From assembly GCA_018648445.1 (NCBI GenBank), contig JABGRG010000036.1:1-37277 (forward strand): a DNA stretch of 37,277 nt, written 5' to 3'. Below are positions 30,361-37,277 of the stretch, in pieces (positions within the stretch are counted from its first letter, which is position 1; the number at the start of each line of letters is the position of its first letter). Position numbers and translations under genes: made by a program. The notes beneath the pieces were generated by a model that was given only the letters and a program-made list of their open reading frames with translations, made no database searches and was not told where the DNA came from. Source of the stretch: Rhodospirillales bacterium (GTDB lineage: Bacteria; Pseudomonadota; Alphaproteobacteria; Rhodospirillales_A; JACZKS01).

Positions 30361-32766
30361 TCAGGCGCGCAACGTTCCGCCGGTAGCCTTGTTGACGCGA
30401 ATGACGATTTGAGTCGCGACAGCCTCGATCTCGCTGTCGGTCAGCGTCTTTTGCGTCGGCTGAAGCACGACGTTGATGGCCAGCGATTTCTTGCCCGCAT
30501 CAAGGGACCCGCCTTCAAACACGTCGAACACCCGAACATCCGAGATCAGTTTCGTATCTGCGCTTCTGGCGGCCCGCAGAACATCGGCGGCTGGCACACC
30601 CGCATCCACGACGAAAGCGAAATCGCGCTCGACCGGCTGGAAGGGCGAAAGCTCGAGGAACACCTTGGTTGCGCTTTTGCGACGTTTGGCCTTGGGAACC
30701 TGCTCGAGAAACACCTCGAAACCAACCATCGGCCCTTTCACGTCCAGGGCCTTCAGCACGCGCGGATGAATTTCGCCGAACCACGCCAGCACCACCTTCG
30801 GCCCCAGGCACAGGCATCCCGAACGCCCCGGATGATACCAGCCGGGCGCATTATCGGTGACCTGCAATTTGTCCACCGGCGCACCCGCCCCCGCTAAAGC
30901 GGCAATAGCGTCGGCCTTGGCGTCAAAGACTTCGACGGCACGCGGCGGTTGGGCCCAATCACGCGGCCCCGAACGCCCCGAACGCAGGCCCGCAGCGACC
31001 ATCATCTGGTCATCCGGCTTGTCGCCCGCGTATTGCGGCCCCAGTTCGAAAAGCGCGGCCTGCAAAACGCCACGGTCTGCGTTACGCCCGGCCGCCGCGA
31101 TCAGGTTGGGAAGAATTGACGGGCGCATGACGTCCAGATCGCTGCTGATCGGATTTACCAGCCGGATCGAATCGGGAACCACCCCGAACAAATCCGCCTG
31201 CCCCGAAGGCATGAATGACAGGGTTACGGCCTCTACCATTCCACGGCTTGCCAGAATTCGCCGCACATCCGCCCGGCGGCGCTGTTCGGCACTAAGGGCC
31301 GGATGAGGCAATGTCGTTTCCGTCTCCATGGGCACGACGGGAATGTTGTCGTAGCCGTAAACGCGGATCACTTCCTCGACCAGACAGGGTTCGCCGACGA
31401 TATCGTTGCGCCACGGCGCGACCGCGACCTTCAGGTTATCGCCGTCGGCCTCGACGCCGCAGCCCAGCGCGGTGAGAATACTTTCGATTTCGGCGCGCGG
31501 CACGTCGACACCACCCAGACCCGCGACCCTTTCCGGACGCAACGTGATCTCGCGCCGCCAGTCGGGCTCGCTTCCGGCAACAACCAGTTCGGAAGCCTCG
31601 CCGCCGCACCAGTCCTGAATCAGACGGGTGGCGATCTCGACCGCATCAATCAGGAACGATGGATCGATGCCACGTTCAAAACGGAAGCGCGCATCGGTCT
31701 GCAAATTCAGTTTGCGCCCCGTCGTCGCCGTGCGAATGGGATCGAAATAGGCGGATTCGATAAAGACATTGACGGTGTCCTCGCCGCAACCGGTACGCTC
31801 GGCACCGATAACGCCGCCCAAGGCCTCGGGATCTTCATCGTCGGCAATGACCGTCATTTCCTCGTTGGGCTCGTAGGTCTTGCCGTCAAGGGCGTCAATG
31901 GTCTCACCCTTGCGGGCCAGACGCGGACGAATATTGCCACGCACCTTGTCGGCATCGAACACATGCAAGGGGCGGCACAGCCCGACGGTCAAGAGGTTGG
32001 TCACGTCGACCAGAGCCGAAATTGGCCGCAATCCGATGGCGACCAGTCGGTCCTTGACCCATTGCGGGCTTTCGCCGTTTTTGACGCCGCGGATATAGCG
32101 TCCGACGAAATACGGGCAGGCGTCTTCCATGCCTTTGGGGAAATCAAGAATCACGTCGATGGGGCTTTTGAAGCCGCCAGGAACAGGTGACGTATCCAAC
32201 GGTTTCAGCGTGCCCAGACCAGCGGCTGCCAGATCGCGCGCGATCCCGCGCACACCCAGGCAGTCTCCCCGGTTTGGCGTAATGCCGACATCGAAAACCG
32301 GGTCGGAGAGACCCATGACGTCAATGGCGCGCACGCCCACGGGCGTATCCACGGGCAACTCGATAATTCCCGAGTGATCCGAGCCGATGCCCATTTCATC
32401 CTCGGACAGAAGCATTCCGTTGCTTTCGACGCCGCGGATGCTGGCTTTTTTCAGGGTCACGTCGATGCCGGGAATATACATTCCGGCCTGCGCAAATACC
32501 GCCCGCATTCCGGCCACCGCATTGGGCGCGCCGCAAACGACTTCGGTTTCTCCTTCACCGAAATTAACCTTGCACAGGCGCAGGCGATCGGCGTTGGGAT
32601 GCTGTGTCGCTTCCAGCACCTCGGCGACCACGAATTTCTCAAGACCCTCGGAGCGGTCCACGACCTCTTCGATTTCGATGCCCAGCATGGTCAGGCTGTC
32701 GGCGATTTCGTCGATGGTTGCTTCGGTATCCAGATGTTCCTTGAGCCAGCTTAGTGTGAACTTCAT
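30361..32766 (-). CDS. pheT: phenylalanyl-tRNA synthetase beta subunit
   Basis: At 801 residues this is full length. It begins [20 protein letters not shown] and has the tRNA-binding OB fold (about 40-150: [20 protein letters not shown] through [10 protein letters not shown]). B3/B4 editing and B5 domains and a C-terminal anticodon-binding ferredoxin-like domain follow ([20 protein letters not shown]). PheT forms an alpha2-beta2 enzyme with PheS, charging tRNA-Phe and editing Tyr-tRNA-Phe. It overlaps pheS by four bases (ATGA), so subunit synthesis is coupled. The hairpin GCGCCT/AGGCGC spans its stop codon. Confidence 0.97.
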   Translation of the reverse strand: MKFTLSWLKEHLDTEATIDEIADSLTMLGIEIEEVVDRSEGLEKFVVAEVLEATQHPNADRLRLCKVNFGEGETEVVCGAPNAVAGMRAVFAQAGMYIPGIDVTLKKASIRGVESNGMLLSEDEMGIGSDHSGIIELPVDTPVGVRAIDVMGLSDPVFDVGITPNRGDCLGVRGIARDLAAAGLGTLKPLDTSPVPGGFKSPIDVILDFPKGMEDACPYFVGRYIRGVKNGESPQWVKDRLVAIGLRPISALVDVTNLLTVGLCRPLHVFDADKVRGNIRPRLARKGETIDALDGKTYEPNEEMTVIADDEDPEALGGVIGAERTGCGEDTVNVFIESAYFDPIRTATTGRKLNLQTDARFRFERGIDPSFLIDAVEIATRLIQDWCGGEASELVVAGSEPDWRREITLRPERVAGLGGVDVPRAEIESILTALGCGVEADGDNLKVAVAPWRNDIVGEPCLVEEVIRVYGYDNIPVVPMETETTLPHPALSAEQRRRADVRRILASRGMVEAVTLSFMPSGQADLFGVVPDSIRLVNPISSDLDVMRPSILPNLIAAAGRNADRGVLQAALFELGPQYAGDKPDDQMMVAAGLRSGRSGPRDWAQPPRAVEVFDAKADAIAALAGAGAPVDKLQVTDNAPGWYHPGRSGCLCLGPKVVLAWFGEIHPRVLKALDVKGPMVGFEVFLEQVPKAKRRKSATKVFLELSPFQPVERDFAFVVDAGVPAADVLRAARSADTKLISDVRVFDVFEGGSLDAGKKSLAINVVLQPTQKTLTDSEIEAVATQIVIRVNKATGGTLRA

Positions 32767-33851
32767 CGGTTCAGCCCTCCCACCATGCTGGGTACGTCCA
32801 GCGCCTTGAAGCCGTAATGGCGAAGCCAGCGCAGGTCGGAGTCGAAGAACGTACGCAGGTCGGGAATGCCGTATTTAAGCATGGCGATGCGCTCCAGCCC
32901 GACACCGAAGGCAAAACCCTGATAAATCGTCGAATCGATACCGCAGTTTTCAAGAACGGCCGGGTTGACCATCCCGGAACCAAGAATTTCCAGCCAGTCA
33001 TCGCCGTGACCGATGCGGAATTGGCCACCCTCGCGTGTGCATCCAATGTCCACTTCGGCGGACGGTTCGGTGAACGGGAAATAGCTGGGCCGGAAACGAA
33101 CCGGCAAATCGTCAACGCCGAAATAGGCGCGGCAGAAATCGATCAGGCAACCCTTCAGGTGACCCATGTGGGTGGTCTTGTCGATGACCAGCCCTTCAAC
33201 CTGATGGAACATCGGCGAATGGGTGGCGTCCGAATCACAGCGGTAGGTGCGCCCCGGACAAATAATGCGGATCGGTGGCTGCGTCTTTTGCATGGTGCGA
33301 ATTTGCACCGGCGAAGTATGGGTGCGCAAAACCATGCGCTGCCCGTCGCCCTCATCATCGCTGGCTCCGGGCATATAGAACGTGTCGTGTTCCTGACGGG
33401 CTGGATGCTCGGGCGGAATGTTCAGGGCAGTGAAATTATGCCAGTCGTCCTCGATGTCGGGGCCTTCGGCCACCGTGAAACCCATTTCGCCGAAGATGGC
33501 GACAACTTCGTCGATGGTCTGGCTGATGGGATGGATGCGCCCTTCGCGTTCGGGACGGACGGGCAAGGTCACATCAACCTTTTCCTCCATCAGCTTGGCG
33601 TCGATGGCGGCCTCGGCAAGGACCGATTTTCGCGCTTCCAGTACCGCAGCGACCTCGGTCTTTAATTTGTTCAGGGCCGCGCCCGCGTCCTTGCGCTGGG
33701 CCGGTTCCATAGCGCCGAGACCCTTCATCATCTGGGTGATGCGCCCTTTTTTGCCCAGCGCCGTAATCCGCAGATCTTCAATGGCGTTCATGTCGGCGGC
33801 GGCTTCGGCCGCACCGATCAGTTCCGAACGCAGGGAAGCAAGATCATCCAT
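32763..33851 (-). CDS. pheS: phenylalanyl-tRNA synthetase alpha subunit
   Basis: This 362-residue class II synthetase subunit has an N-terminal coiled coil ([20 protein letters not shown]) and the catalytic core: [46 protein letters not shown] and, near the end, [20 protein letters not shown] (motif 3). It is the catalytic half of PheRS. ATG 33851 is chosen because the coiled coil starts there and AAGGTG lies upstream; the frame is open 11 codons further. TATATATA just upstream could be a -10 box for pheST, in addition to read-through from rplT. Confidence 0.96.
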   Translation of the reverse strand: MDDLASLRSELIGAAEAAADMNAIEDLRITALGKKGRITQMMKGLGAMEPAQRKDAGAALNKLKTEVAAVLEARKSVLAEAAIDAKLMEEKVDVTLPVRPEREGRIHPISQTIDEVVAIFGEMGFTVAEGPDIEDDWHNFTALNIPPEHPARQEHDTFYMPGASDDEGDGQRMVLRTHTSPVQIRTMQKTQPPIRIICPGRTYRCDSDATHSPMFHQVEGLVIDKTTHMGHLKGCLIDFCRAYFGVDDLPVRFRPSYFPFTEPSAEVDIGCTREGGQFRIGHGDDWLEILGSGMVNPAVLENCGIDSTIYQGFAFGVGLERIAMLKYGIPDLRTFFDSDLRWLRHYGFKALDVPSMVGGLNR

Positions 33852-33890
33852 GGTATTCACGCACCTTATATATAGCCACGGCAAACCGGC

Positions 33891-33911
33891 GGGCCGCCCT
33901 ACCAGCGGCCC
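33891..33911 (-). terminator. hairpin between rplT and pheS
   Basis: GGGCCGC (33891-33897) and GCGGCCC (33905-33911) form a perfect 7-bp stem with a 7-nt loop in the rplT-pheS gap. No T tract follows on the minus strand, so a classical terminator is not supported. It may reduce read-through or protect the upstream mRNA end. Confidence 0.3.
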
Positions 33912-33951
33912 CCGGAAAAAACCTCGAACTGAGACGATAGCTTACGTAAGT

Positions 33952-34317
33952 TTACGCGGTTTCGGGAAGCGCCGAGCGGGCCTGTTCGACCAACGCCTTA
34001 AACGAGTCGGGCTCGCGAACCGCCAGATCGGCCAGAACCTTGCGGTCAACCTCGATGCCTGCGCGCGACAAACCGTTCATGAACTGGGAATAGGTCAGTC
34101 CGCATTCGCGCGCACCCGCGTTGATGCGCTGAATCCACAGACGGCGGAACTGCCGCTTGCGATTGCGCCGATCGCGATACGCATACTGCAGTGACCGCTC
34201 GACCCGCTCAATTGCGATTCGATAGTTGGTGCTGCTGCGCCCGCGAAAGCCCTTGGCTAACCCTAGAATCTTTTTGTGACGGGCGTGGGTGGTTGTGCCC
34301 CTTTTAACTCGTGCCAT
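33952..34317 (-). CDS. rplT: 50S ribosomal protein L20
   Basis: This 121-residue, strongly basic protein has the L20 pattern: [20 protein letters not shown], then [20 protein letters not shown] and [21 protein letters not shown]20 binds 23S rRNA early and is needed for 50S assembly; in many bacteria it represses its own operon. It lies 13 nt after rpmI, the usual order. The start has GAGGAGATGT upstream. Confidence 0.97.
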   Translation of the reverse strand: MARVKRGTTTHARHKKILGLAKGFRGRSSTNYRIAIERVERSLQYAYRDRRNRKRQFRRLWIQRINAGARECGLTYSQFMNGLSRAGIEVDRKVLADLAVREPDSFKALVEQARSALPETA

Positions 34318-34330
34318 GGTTCACATCTCC

Positions 34331-34528
34331 TCAGGCGTAGGGAAGGTAAGATTTAACGATGCGGGCATCCGGAGCCGACAGGATCATGGTGCCACGCGCC
34401 TTCCGCTTCATTTTTTGCGGGCGACGACGCAGGAAATGGCTTTTGCAAGCGAAGTTCCCACGGACTTTGCCCGACGCCGTAAGGCGGAACCGTTTTTTCG
34501 CGCTGGATTTGGTCTTCATCTTGGGCAT
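34331..34528 (-). CDS. rpmI: 50S ribosomal protein L35
   Basis: This 65-residue basic protein reads [20 protein letters not shown] at its start and [20 protein letters not shown] in the middle, matching L35. The start is ATG 34528 with AAAGGAATGC upstream; the frame is open to 34648 but the extra 40 residues are not L35-like. It precedes rplT. Unlike in E. coli, infC is not directly upstream: a plus-strand gene (34735-35880) separates them, so this gene needs its own promoter in the 206-nt divergent gap. Confidence 0.96.
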   Translation of the reverse strand: MPKMKTKSSAKKRFRLTASGKVRGNFACKSHFLRRRPQKMKRKARGTMILSAPDARIVKSYLPYA

Positions 34529-34734
34529 TTCGCATTCCTTTCGATGGAGCGTTCGTGAGCGTCTGGGCATGCCCCGCCGTACCGCTCGAAACTGTTCTTT
34601 GAAGAACGCGGCGTTATAAAGCCACCCACGACCAATTGCAAGGCGCAAACCGGCGGTTTCGGTGTTGGCGATTGTCAGTCACCGGCCAGACCGGTATTTT
34701 GGGCGTTAATAAACGGGATATCGGGAGACGCCCC

Positions 34735-35880
34735 TTGCTCCGCAGCCTCGTCATTGATGACAATCCACAGACCGAATGGCTCCTTCGGCGCGGGTTCGAG
34801 ATGATCGGGGCGAACATCGAAAAAGACTTCGTATTTGCCGATTGCGACGAAGCCGCATTGCGCATCATCGAGCGCGACGAAAGTTTCGACATTGCGTTCG
34901 TTTCTATCGACTCCCCCCAAATCAACGGTCTCGAGCTGTTCAAGAAAATCCCCAACAAGAAGTTCCGCGTCCCCCGCATCGCCCTGACAGATAACCGTGA
35001 CATCGCCGTGGTGCGCAAGGCGATGAATGACGGCGCTGCGGACTTCCTGGTCAGACCCTTTACCTTCGAAGACATCGCAGCGACCATGGAACGGGTCTTC
35101 CGGCAGGTCGAAAGACGCCGCCGGGCGTGGGAGCAGGAAGCCGAGCTGTCGTCCATTCGCCGGGAAATCTCCATTGCGGCGGACATCCAGCAACGCATCC
35201 TGCCGAAGAAATTTCCCGACTGGGACGGCCTCGACATCCATGCAGAGGTTTTTCCGGCCAAAGACATGGGAGGCGATTTTTACGACGTCTTCTCCCTGCC
35301 CCACGAGCGCGTCGGGCTTGTCATCGCCGACGTTTCGGGAAAAAGCGTTCCCGCGGCCTTTTACATGGCTGTCGCGCGCACCCTGATGCGGGCCAACGGA
35401 CCCCATTTCGACGATCCCGCCGATTGTCTGGCGGCCGTCAATGGCATGCTATGCCGCCACGAAATCCCGGGCATGTTCGTGTCGGTTTTTTATGCGATCC
35501 TGAACCCCCGCACCGGCGAAATACGTTACGCCAACGGCGGCCACCCGCCGCCAATCTTACGTGCCGCCGACGGCAGTATCGTTGCGGTGGAGGGCGGCGA
35601 GGGAACGGTTTTGGGCGTGACCGTTGAGTTGGACTACGAAAGCGACGCTCTTACCCTGGCGTCGGGCGAACTCATTTATATGTGCACGGATGGTGTCTGG
35701 GAGGCGTTCGATAATAAGCGCAACCAGTTTGGTATGGAGCGTTTATGCCGATGTCTGGCTGACTGCGCCGGGCGCAGCGCGGCAGACTTTGCGGGCGCCG
35801 TCAATTCAGCCGTCTCGGGCTTCACCGACGGCGCGCCCACCCATGACGACATCACCAGCCTGATCGTCAGGCGGTCCTGA
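34735..35880 (+). CDS. degenerate receiver domain fused to SpoIIE/PP2C-type phosphatase
   Basis: This protein of about 381 residues has three parts. Residues 1-120 form a response-regulator receiver with the acidic pair D8-D9 and T85, but with S57 where the phospho-accepting Asp should be (AFVSIDSPQINGLEL) and R107 for the conserved Lys. A helical linker (about 125-160) follows. The PP2C/SpoIIE (RsbU-like) phosphatase domain (about 165-381) has all metal residues: KDMGGDFYDVF, VIADVSGKSVPAAF, YMCTDGVWEAF and THDDITSLIV. Such enzymes usually dephosphorylate an anti-anti-sigma (STAS) protein; none is encoded nearby. The TTG start at 34735 is inferred from GGGAG 7 nt upstream and from the receiver beginning LLRSLVIDDN; an earlier start is possible. 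A strong terminator follows. Confidence 0.85.
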   Translation: MLRSLVIDDNPQTEWLLRRGFEMIGANIEKDFVFADCDEAALRIIERDESFDIAFVSIDSPQINGLELFKKIPNKKFRVPRIALTDNRDIAVVRKAMNDGAADFLVRPFTFEDIAATMERVFRQVERRRRAWEQEAELSSIRREISIAADIQQRILPKKFPDWDGLDIHAEVFPAKDMGGDFYDVFSLPHERVGLVIADVSGKSVPAAFYMAVARTLMRANGPHFDDPADCLAAVNGMLCRHEIPGMFVSVFYAILNPRTGEIRYANGGHPPPILRAADGSIVAVEGGEGTVLGVTVELDYESDALTLASGELIYMCTDGVWEAFDNKRNQFGMERLCRCLADCAGRSAADFAGAVNSAVSGFTDGAPTHDDITSLIVRRS

Positions 35881-35905
35881 ACGCCACCGTCTGGCCGAAC
35901 GAATA

Positions 35906-35942
35906 GGCCGCCCATCCCGCTTGGGAGGACGGCCCCGATTTT
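35906..35942 (+). terminator. rho-independent terminator of the phosphatase gene
   Basis: GGCCGCCC (35906-35913) pairs with GGACGGCC (35927-35934), and inside it TCCC (35915-35918) pairs with GGGA (35923-35926) around GCTT. The stem is about 12 bp with one bulged A and one G-T pair, followed by CCGATTTT. It lies 25 nt after the phosphatase stop and ends just before the infC stop, so it may also slow infC transcription from the other strand. Confidence 0.7.
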
Positions 35943-35954
35943 CACGTCTAAGGC

Positions 35955-36491
35955 TTATTTAGGTACAATCACCATGGTCATCAGGCGACCCTCGGTGCGG
36001 GGGAACTGCTCAACCTTGGCAATTTCCTCCACGTCCGCCTGCACCCTCTGAAGCACCTTGACCCCGAGATTCTGATGCGCCATCTCGCGTCCCCGGAAGC
36101 GAATGGTGACCTTTACCTTGTCACCGTTGCCCAAGAACTTGTTCATGTTGCGCATCTTGGTCTGGTAGTCGTGCTCGTCGATGCCCGGACGCATCTTGAT
36201 TTCTTTGACTTCAATGACCTTTTGCTTCTTCCGGGCCTCGTTCTGCTTCTTCTGCTCCAGGTACTTGAACTTCCCGTAGTCAAGAACCTTGCAGACGGGC
36301 GGATCCGAATTGGGCGCGATCTCGACCAGATCGAGACCGGCCTCGGCGGCCATCTCCATTCCTTCGGCAACGCTAAGGACGCCGATCATTTCCCCGTCGG
36401 CGTCAATAACCCGGATGGATGGTGCTACAATATTATCGTTAACGCGCGGTCCCTTGCGGTTCGGCGGTTGGTTGAAAGGCGGTCGAGCTAT
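35955..36491 (-). CDS. infC: translation initiation factor IF-3 (ATA start)
   Basis: This 178-residue IF-3 has an N-terminal domain ([20 protein letters not shown], then [18 protein letters not shown]) and a C-terminal domain ([20 protein letters not shown] through TVRFRG-like [14 protein letters not shown]). It binds the 30S subunit, keeps it free of 50S and checks the start codon. The first ATG in frame (36389) would delete the conserved N-terminus. The frame runs back to an in-frame TAA directly before ATA at 36491. ATA has AGGAG 7 nt upstream, so it is the likely start. Rare start codons allow IF-3 to repress its own translation, as with AUU in E. coli. Confidence 0.93.
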   Translation of the reverse strand: MARPPFNQPPNRKGPRVNDNIVAPSIRVIDADGEMIGVLSVAEGMEMAAEAGLDLVEIAPNSDPPVCKVLDYGKFKYLEQKKQNEARKKQKVIEVKEIKMRPGIDEHDYQTKMRNMNKFLGNGDKVKVTIRFRGREMAHQNLGVKVLQRVQADVEEIAKVEQFPRTEGRLMTMVIVPK

Positions 36492-36562
36492 TTACCGTCT
36501 CCTAGGTTGTTGGTCAAAATTCCCCGTTCGGCAAAAGCCGAAACATTTACTTCCCTTGCCGC

Positions 36563-37277
36563 CTACCGCGTCGAGAGCGGACCGGCGGCCTCCTCCACAA
36601 GTCTAGCGACTGCATCATCAAGCGCAAGAATTTCTTGCTCTTTTCCGCCCAGCCTGCGCAACGCGACGGTCCGGTTTTCGGCCTCGCGGGCGCCAAGAAC
36701 GGCAATTACGGGGACTTTAGCAACGCTGTGCTCGCGGACCTTGTAATTGATCTTCTCGTTGCGGAAATCCGTTTCGCAAGCGATTCCCGCCGCGTTGAAT
36801 GCCGCAGCCACCTCGCGGCCGTAGTCTTCGGCCTCGCTGGTAATGGTCGCGACAACGGCTTTTTGCGGGGCCAGCCACAGCGGCAGGCGGCCCGCGTAAT
36901 GCTCAATCATGATGCCGGCAAAACGTTCCAGCGATCCAAACAGCGCCCGGTGCAGCATGACCGGATACTGCTTGTCACCGTTGGTGTCCACGTAGGTCGC
37001 TTCCAGCCGGCGCGGCATGTTCATGTCGACCTGCAACGTGCCGCACTGCCAGTCGCGGCCAATCGCATCGCGCAATACGAATTCGAGTTTGGGACCGTAA
37101 AACGCTCCTTCGCCCGGGTTGAGCGTATAATCGAGACCGGCTTCCTCGACGGCGGCTTGGAGCGCGCCCTCGGCCTTGTCCCACACGGCATCGTCGCCGG
37201 CGCGCACTTCAGGTCGGTCAGAGTACTTGACCACCACGTCGGTAAAGCCGAAATCGGCATAGACCGTCTGCAGCAGA
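36563..37277 (-). CDS. thrS: threonyl-tRNA synthetase, C-terminal part (5' cut by window)
   Basis: The frame is open to the right window edge. The visible 238 residues hold the end of the class II catalytic core ([40 protein letters not shown], motif 3 at [20 protein letters not shown]). They also hold the complete C-terminal anticodon-binding domain ([20 protein letters not shown] through [20 protein letters not shown]). ThrRS charges tRNA-Thr. A zinc-binding Cys is seen in DWQCGTLQ. infC starts 71 nt downstream, the common thrS-infC order. Confidence 0.96.
   Translation of the reverse strand, partial: LLQTVYADFGFTDVVVKYSDRPEVRAGDDAVWDKAEGALQAAVEEAGLDYTLNPGEGAFYGPKLEFVLRDAIGRDWQCGTLQVDMNMPRRLEATYVDTNGDKQYPVMLHRALFGSLERFAGIMIEHYAGRLPLWLAPQKAVVATITSEAEDYGREVAAAFNAAGIACETDFRNEKINYKVREHSVAKVPVIAVLGAREAENRTVALRRLGGKEQEILALDDAVARLVEEAAGPLSTR

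Noticed and set aside
30348..30368. GCGCCT/AGGCGC hairpin at the convergent end of pheT and the exported-protein gene
   Set aside because: Short stem overlapping the pheT stop, with no T tract on either side, so not called a terminator.

Overview
The window is a gene-dense stretch of an alphaproteobacterial chromosome, probably from the Rhodospirillales or a close relative. Evidence for this is a SUV3-type helicase next to an S4 protein and CarD, an Rrf2-sufBCDSU-sufT-sufA cluster, an hsp20-DUF1150 pair, the kdsD-lptC-lptA-lptB-rpoN-hpf-ptsN cluster, and a rpmI-rplT-pheS-pheT cluster close to thrS-infC. Both ends are cut: a helicase lacks its N-terminus on the left, and thrS lacks its N-terminus on the right.

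Layout. 1-4000 (+): helicase C-terminus, S4 RNA-binding protein, small secreted protein, TerB-like protein and seven-iron ferredoxin FdxA. 4001-4284: a structured intergenic region with an extended -10 box, three hairpins and a terminator, then carD. 4872-5672 (+): a calcineurin-type phosphoesterase fold that has lost nearly all its metal ligands. 5691-8093 (-): two orphan genes that look AT-richer than their surroundings, with a clear sigma-70 promoter of their own. 8248-11654 (-): a Nudix protein and the two subunits of a 2-oxoacid:ferredoxin oxidoreductase (korAB). 11855-18327 (+): an Rrf2 regulator and a seven-gene SUF iron-sulfur assembly operon, with a palindromic operator candidate in the divergent kor/suf region. 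18343-19232 (+): hsp20 behind what looks like a ROSE RNA thermometer, then DUF1150. 19247-25580 (-): ptsN, hpf, rpoN, lptB, lptA, lptC and kdsD. 25753-26501 (-): tRNA-Leu(CAG) followed at 35 nt by rnd. 26702-27706 (+): an NDUFA9-like protein. 27721-29529 (-): a membrane-anchored class III cyclase with a ten-Asp tract. 29787-30338 (+): a small exported protein. 30361-34528 (-): pheT, pheS, rplT and rpmI. 34735-35880 (+): a REC-SpoIIE phosphatase whose receiver lacks the phospho-acceptor Asp, lying between infC and rpmI. 35955-37277 (-): infC, which appears to start at ATA, and thrS.

How the genes work together. The left half is rich in iron-sulfur biology: FdxA, the KorAB enzyme that needs ferredoxin and a [4Fe-4S] cluster, and the full SUF pathway with an Fe-S-sensing type regulator. 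The middle holds outer-membrane LPS transport together with the nitrogen-PTS/sigma-54 block. The right half is translation (PheRS, ThrRS, L20, L35, IF3, tRNA-Leu).

Most genes are conserved housekeeping genes. The less ordinary items are the pseudo-phosphoesterase, the fdxA-carD structured RNA region, the two-gene orphan block, the ROSE-like element, the ATA start of infC, the degenerate receiver in the phosphatase, and the tRNA-rnd arrangement. No CRISPR array, insertion sequence, prophage or rRNA was seen. All calls were made by eye without database searches.
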